NCBI GenBank assembly: GCA_902547955.1
Contig: CACCPY010000007.1
Coordinates: forward strand, 1 to 64,000
Direction: 5' to 3'
Origin: an uncultured Alphaproteobacteria bacterium
GTDB taxonomy: Bacteria > Pseudomonadota > Alphaproteobacteria > Methylaequorales > Methylaequoraceae
DNA length: 64,000 bases
Part shown: positions 62,864 through 64,000 of the stretch, piece after piece
How the letters are laid out: each line of letters opens with the position of its first letter
Numbering within the stretch: the first letter of the stretch is position 1
Made by a program: the position numbers and the translations under genes
Notes under the pieces: model-generated
Told to the model about the DNA's origin: nothing
Databases searched by the model: none
Seen by the model: the letters and a program-made list of their open reading frames with translations, nothing else

Positions 62864-63852
62864 AAATAGTTTTTTTTTTTATTTTTTTTTTATTTTTTTT
62901 TGATACAGAATCTCAACAAGTTATAACTGTTAATGCAGCGAAACCAGAAATTAAAAAAATTGATGATTTTTTAGAGCTCCCTGCTTCGGTAATTGCAAAT
63001 GAAAGCGTGGATATTACCTCGGTTGTATCTGAGAAAATTAAAAAAATATTGTTTAAAGAAGGTAAATACGTAAAGAAAAATCAATTGCTTGTTGAATTAA
63101 ATGATTTAGAAGAACAAGCAAAATTAAGACAAATATCTGCAGAACTCAAAGAAGCTAATTTAAATTATGAAAGAGCAGAAAAATTGATTTCTAAAGGGAA
63201 TATTTCTCAATCAATATTAGATAATAGATTCATGGTTAAACAAAAATTAACAGCTCAAATGGACGAGATGAGGGCTAAAATTGATGACTTAAAGATTAAA
63301 GCTCCATTTGATGGTATCACCAGTGTTAGAAATTTTAGTGAAGGATCATTTATAAAACCTGGAGACATAATTACAAACCTTTATGATATAAAGAAGCTAA
63401 AAGTCCAGGCATTTGTTCCTGAAAACTTTACTACTAAAGTGACAGAAAATACAAAGTTTATAATTACCTCAAATTTAATTAACAATCTAAATGTTAATGG
63501 TAATGTTTCAGTTATTGATCCTTTGATAGATAGTAATACAAGATCATTTAAAATATTAGGTATAATTGAAAACAAGAAAAGCATTATAAAACCAGGGATG
63601 ATGGTGACCCTAAAATTACTATTTAACAAAAGAAAGGCGATTCTTTTAAGAGAAAATTCAGTTTTTAATCAAGATAATTTAAGTTATGTTTACGTAGTCA
63701 GTTCAGAAAATAAAATTTCAAAGAAAAAAATTGAAGTTGGAATCAAAATTGACGGCATGGTAGAAATTTTAAAAGGAATCAACGCAGACGATTTGATAGT
63801 TTATGAAGGAATAAACAAAATAAGAGATGGTTCTGTCGTAAAAATTAAATGA
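62860..63852 (+). CDS. RND efflux periplasmic adaptor (MFP) subunit
   Basis: Membrane-fusion protein of 330 residues. A signal peptide (about 1-18, phenylalanine-rich) precedes the lipoyl/barrel-sandwich domain (EGKYVKKNQLLVELND near 68-83), an alpha-hairpin (about 85-135), the second lipoyl half (IKAPFDGITSVRNFSEGSF near 146-164), and a beta-barrel with a membrane-proximal end. Overlaps rpe by four bases and the next permease start by four. It connects the inner-membrane pump to a TolC-type channel (a candidate is at 39574). Confidence 0.9.
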   Translation: MKIVFFFIFFLFFFDTESQQVITVNAAKPEIKKIDDFLELPASVIANESVDITSVVSEKIKKILFKEGKYVKKNQLLVELNDLEEQAKLRQISAELKEANLNYERAEKLISKGNISQSILDNRFMVKQKLTAQMDEMRAKIDDLKIKAPFDGITSVRNFSEGSFIKPGDIITNLYDIKKLKVQAFVPENFTTKVTENTKFIITSNLINNLNVNGNVSVIDPLIDSNTRSFKILGIIENKKSIIKPGMMVTLKLLFNKRKAILLRENSVFNQDNLSYVYVVSSENKISKKKIEVGIKIDGMVEILKGINADDLIVYEGINKIRDGSVVKIK

Positions 63853-64000
63853 ATTATTCAGAATTTTTTATAAAAAAACCTGTATTTTGTTTTGTTCTTG
63901 CAAGTTTTTTAATATTGGTAGGATATCTATCTTTAAAAGAACTTCCTTTAAGACAATTTCCCGACATAGAACGAAGCGAAATTACAATTGATACTATTTA
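63849..64000 (+). CDS. RND efflux inner-membrane permease (partial, 5' end only)
   Basis: First 50 residues of an AcrB/MexF-like pump, cut by the window edge. It begins MNYSEFFIKKPVFCFVLASF, then LILVGYLSLKELPLRQFPDI, matching the first helix and the LP-x-R-x-YP-type periplasmic motif of the RND permeases. ATG 63849 overlaps the MFP stop (ATGA). The full protein would be about 1000 residues and continues beyond the window. Substrate unknown. Confidence 0.9.
   Translation, partial: MNYSEFFIKKPVFCFVLASFLILVGYLSLKELPLRQFPDIERSEITIDTI

Noticed and set aside
1-64000. CRISPR arrays, insertion sequences, prophage or rRNA
   Set aside because: I saw no spaced direct-repeat array, transposase, terminal repeats, integrase or ribosomal RNA sequence in the window.

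Overview
This window comes from a very AT-rich, strongly streamlined alphaproteobacterium, most likely a free-living marine type. I place it there by gene order and gene content, not by a database search. Diagnostic alphaproteobacterial blocks are erpA / dgt-argS-SPOR-nagZ-scpA-scpB-tatA-tatB-tatC-serS-pcm-nlpD and yajC-secD-secF; recG // sdhE-mfd; ssb-gyrA-coaD-ppi divergent from uvrA; a PIMT-like gene with tolC and valS; an NDUFS4-type complex I accessory subunit; and a DUF815 ATPase. Lysine, asparagine and isoleucine dominate the proteins, A/T homopolymers are everywhere, neighbouring genes often overlap by 1-20 bases, and most convergent pairs leave no room for a terminator.

Layout. 1-3.5 kb: DUF2784 membrane protein, a solitary molybdopterin oxidoreductase, a cold-shock protein and a SemiSWEET sugar transporter. 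3.5-11.5 kb: minus-strand operon sdhE-mfd-membrane protein-parvulin, then recG, a DUF502 protein and tRNA-Lys. 11.5-18.6 kb: cyclophilin, coaD, gyrA, ssb and, divergently, uvrA. 18.6-19.5 kb: a poorly conserved-looking stretch with residual coding signal and a T20A8 tract. 19.5-33.7 kb: PuuD-like membrane protein, Sec accessory genes, DUF815 ATPase, NlpD-like lipoprotein, pcm, serS, Tat translocase, condensin partners ScpA/B, nagZ, a SPOR protein, argS and a dGTPase-like gene split by one frameshift in an A8 run; then erpA and xthA. 33.7-44.3 kb: ilvD, a hydrolase, valS, tolC, a degenerate PIMT paralogue, tRNA-Cys, tRNA-Asn, a glycosyltransferase and an ABC-2 exporter. 44.4-50.7 kb: eight plus-strand genes with almost no spacers (cysK, sseA, metC, NDUFS4-like, unknown, exported methyltransferase, nucleoside phosphorylase-like, spore-photoproduct-lyase-like). 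51.2-53.3 kb: a PD-(D/E)XK-family protein overlapping a T4-type ATP-dependent DNA ligase. 53.3-64 kb: glycine-zipper lipoprotein, MMPL/RND permease, small protein, exported SRPBCC protein, YncE-like propeller, tkt-pgk-fba-rpe and the start of an RND efflux pair cut by the window end.

The genes form a housekeeping backbone: replication and repair (gyrA, ssb, uvrA, mfd, recG, xthA), protein export (SecDF-YajC, TatABC), translation (three tRNA synthetases, three tRNAs), envelope maintenance and central carbon. The stretches most worth a second look are the eight-gene cysK-to-SPL operon with its radical-SAM/nucleosidase pair, the nuclease-fold/T4-like ligase pair in which the nuclease signature appears to have lost its acidic residue, the frameshifted but otherwise intact dGTPase-like gene, and the hairpin plus direct repeat in the one roomy intact convergent junction near 3.4 kb. 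Functions are inferred from motifs and remembered family features only.
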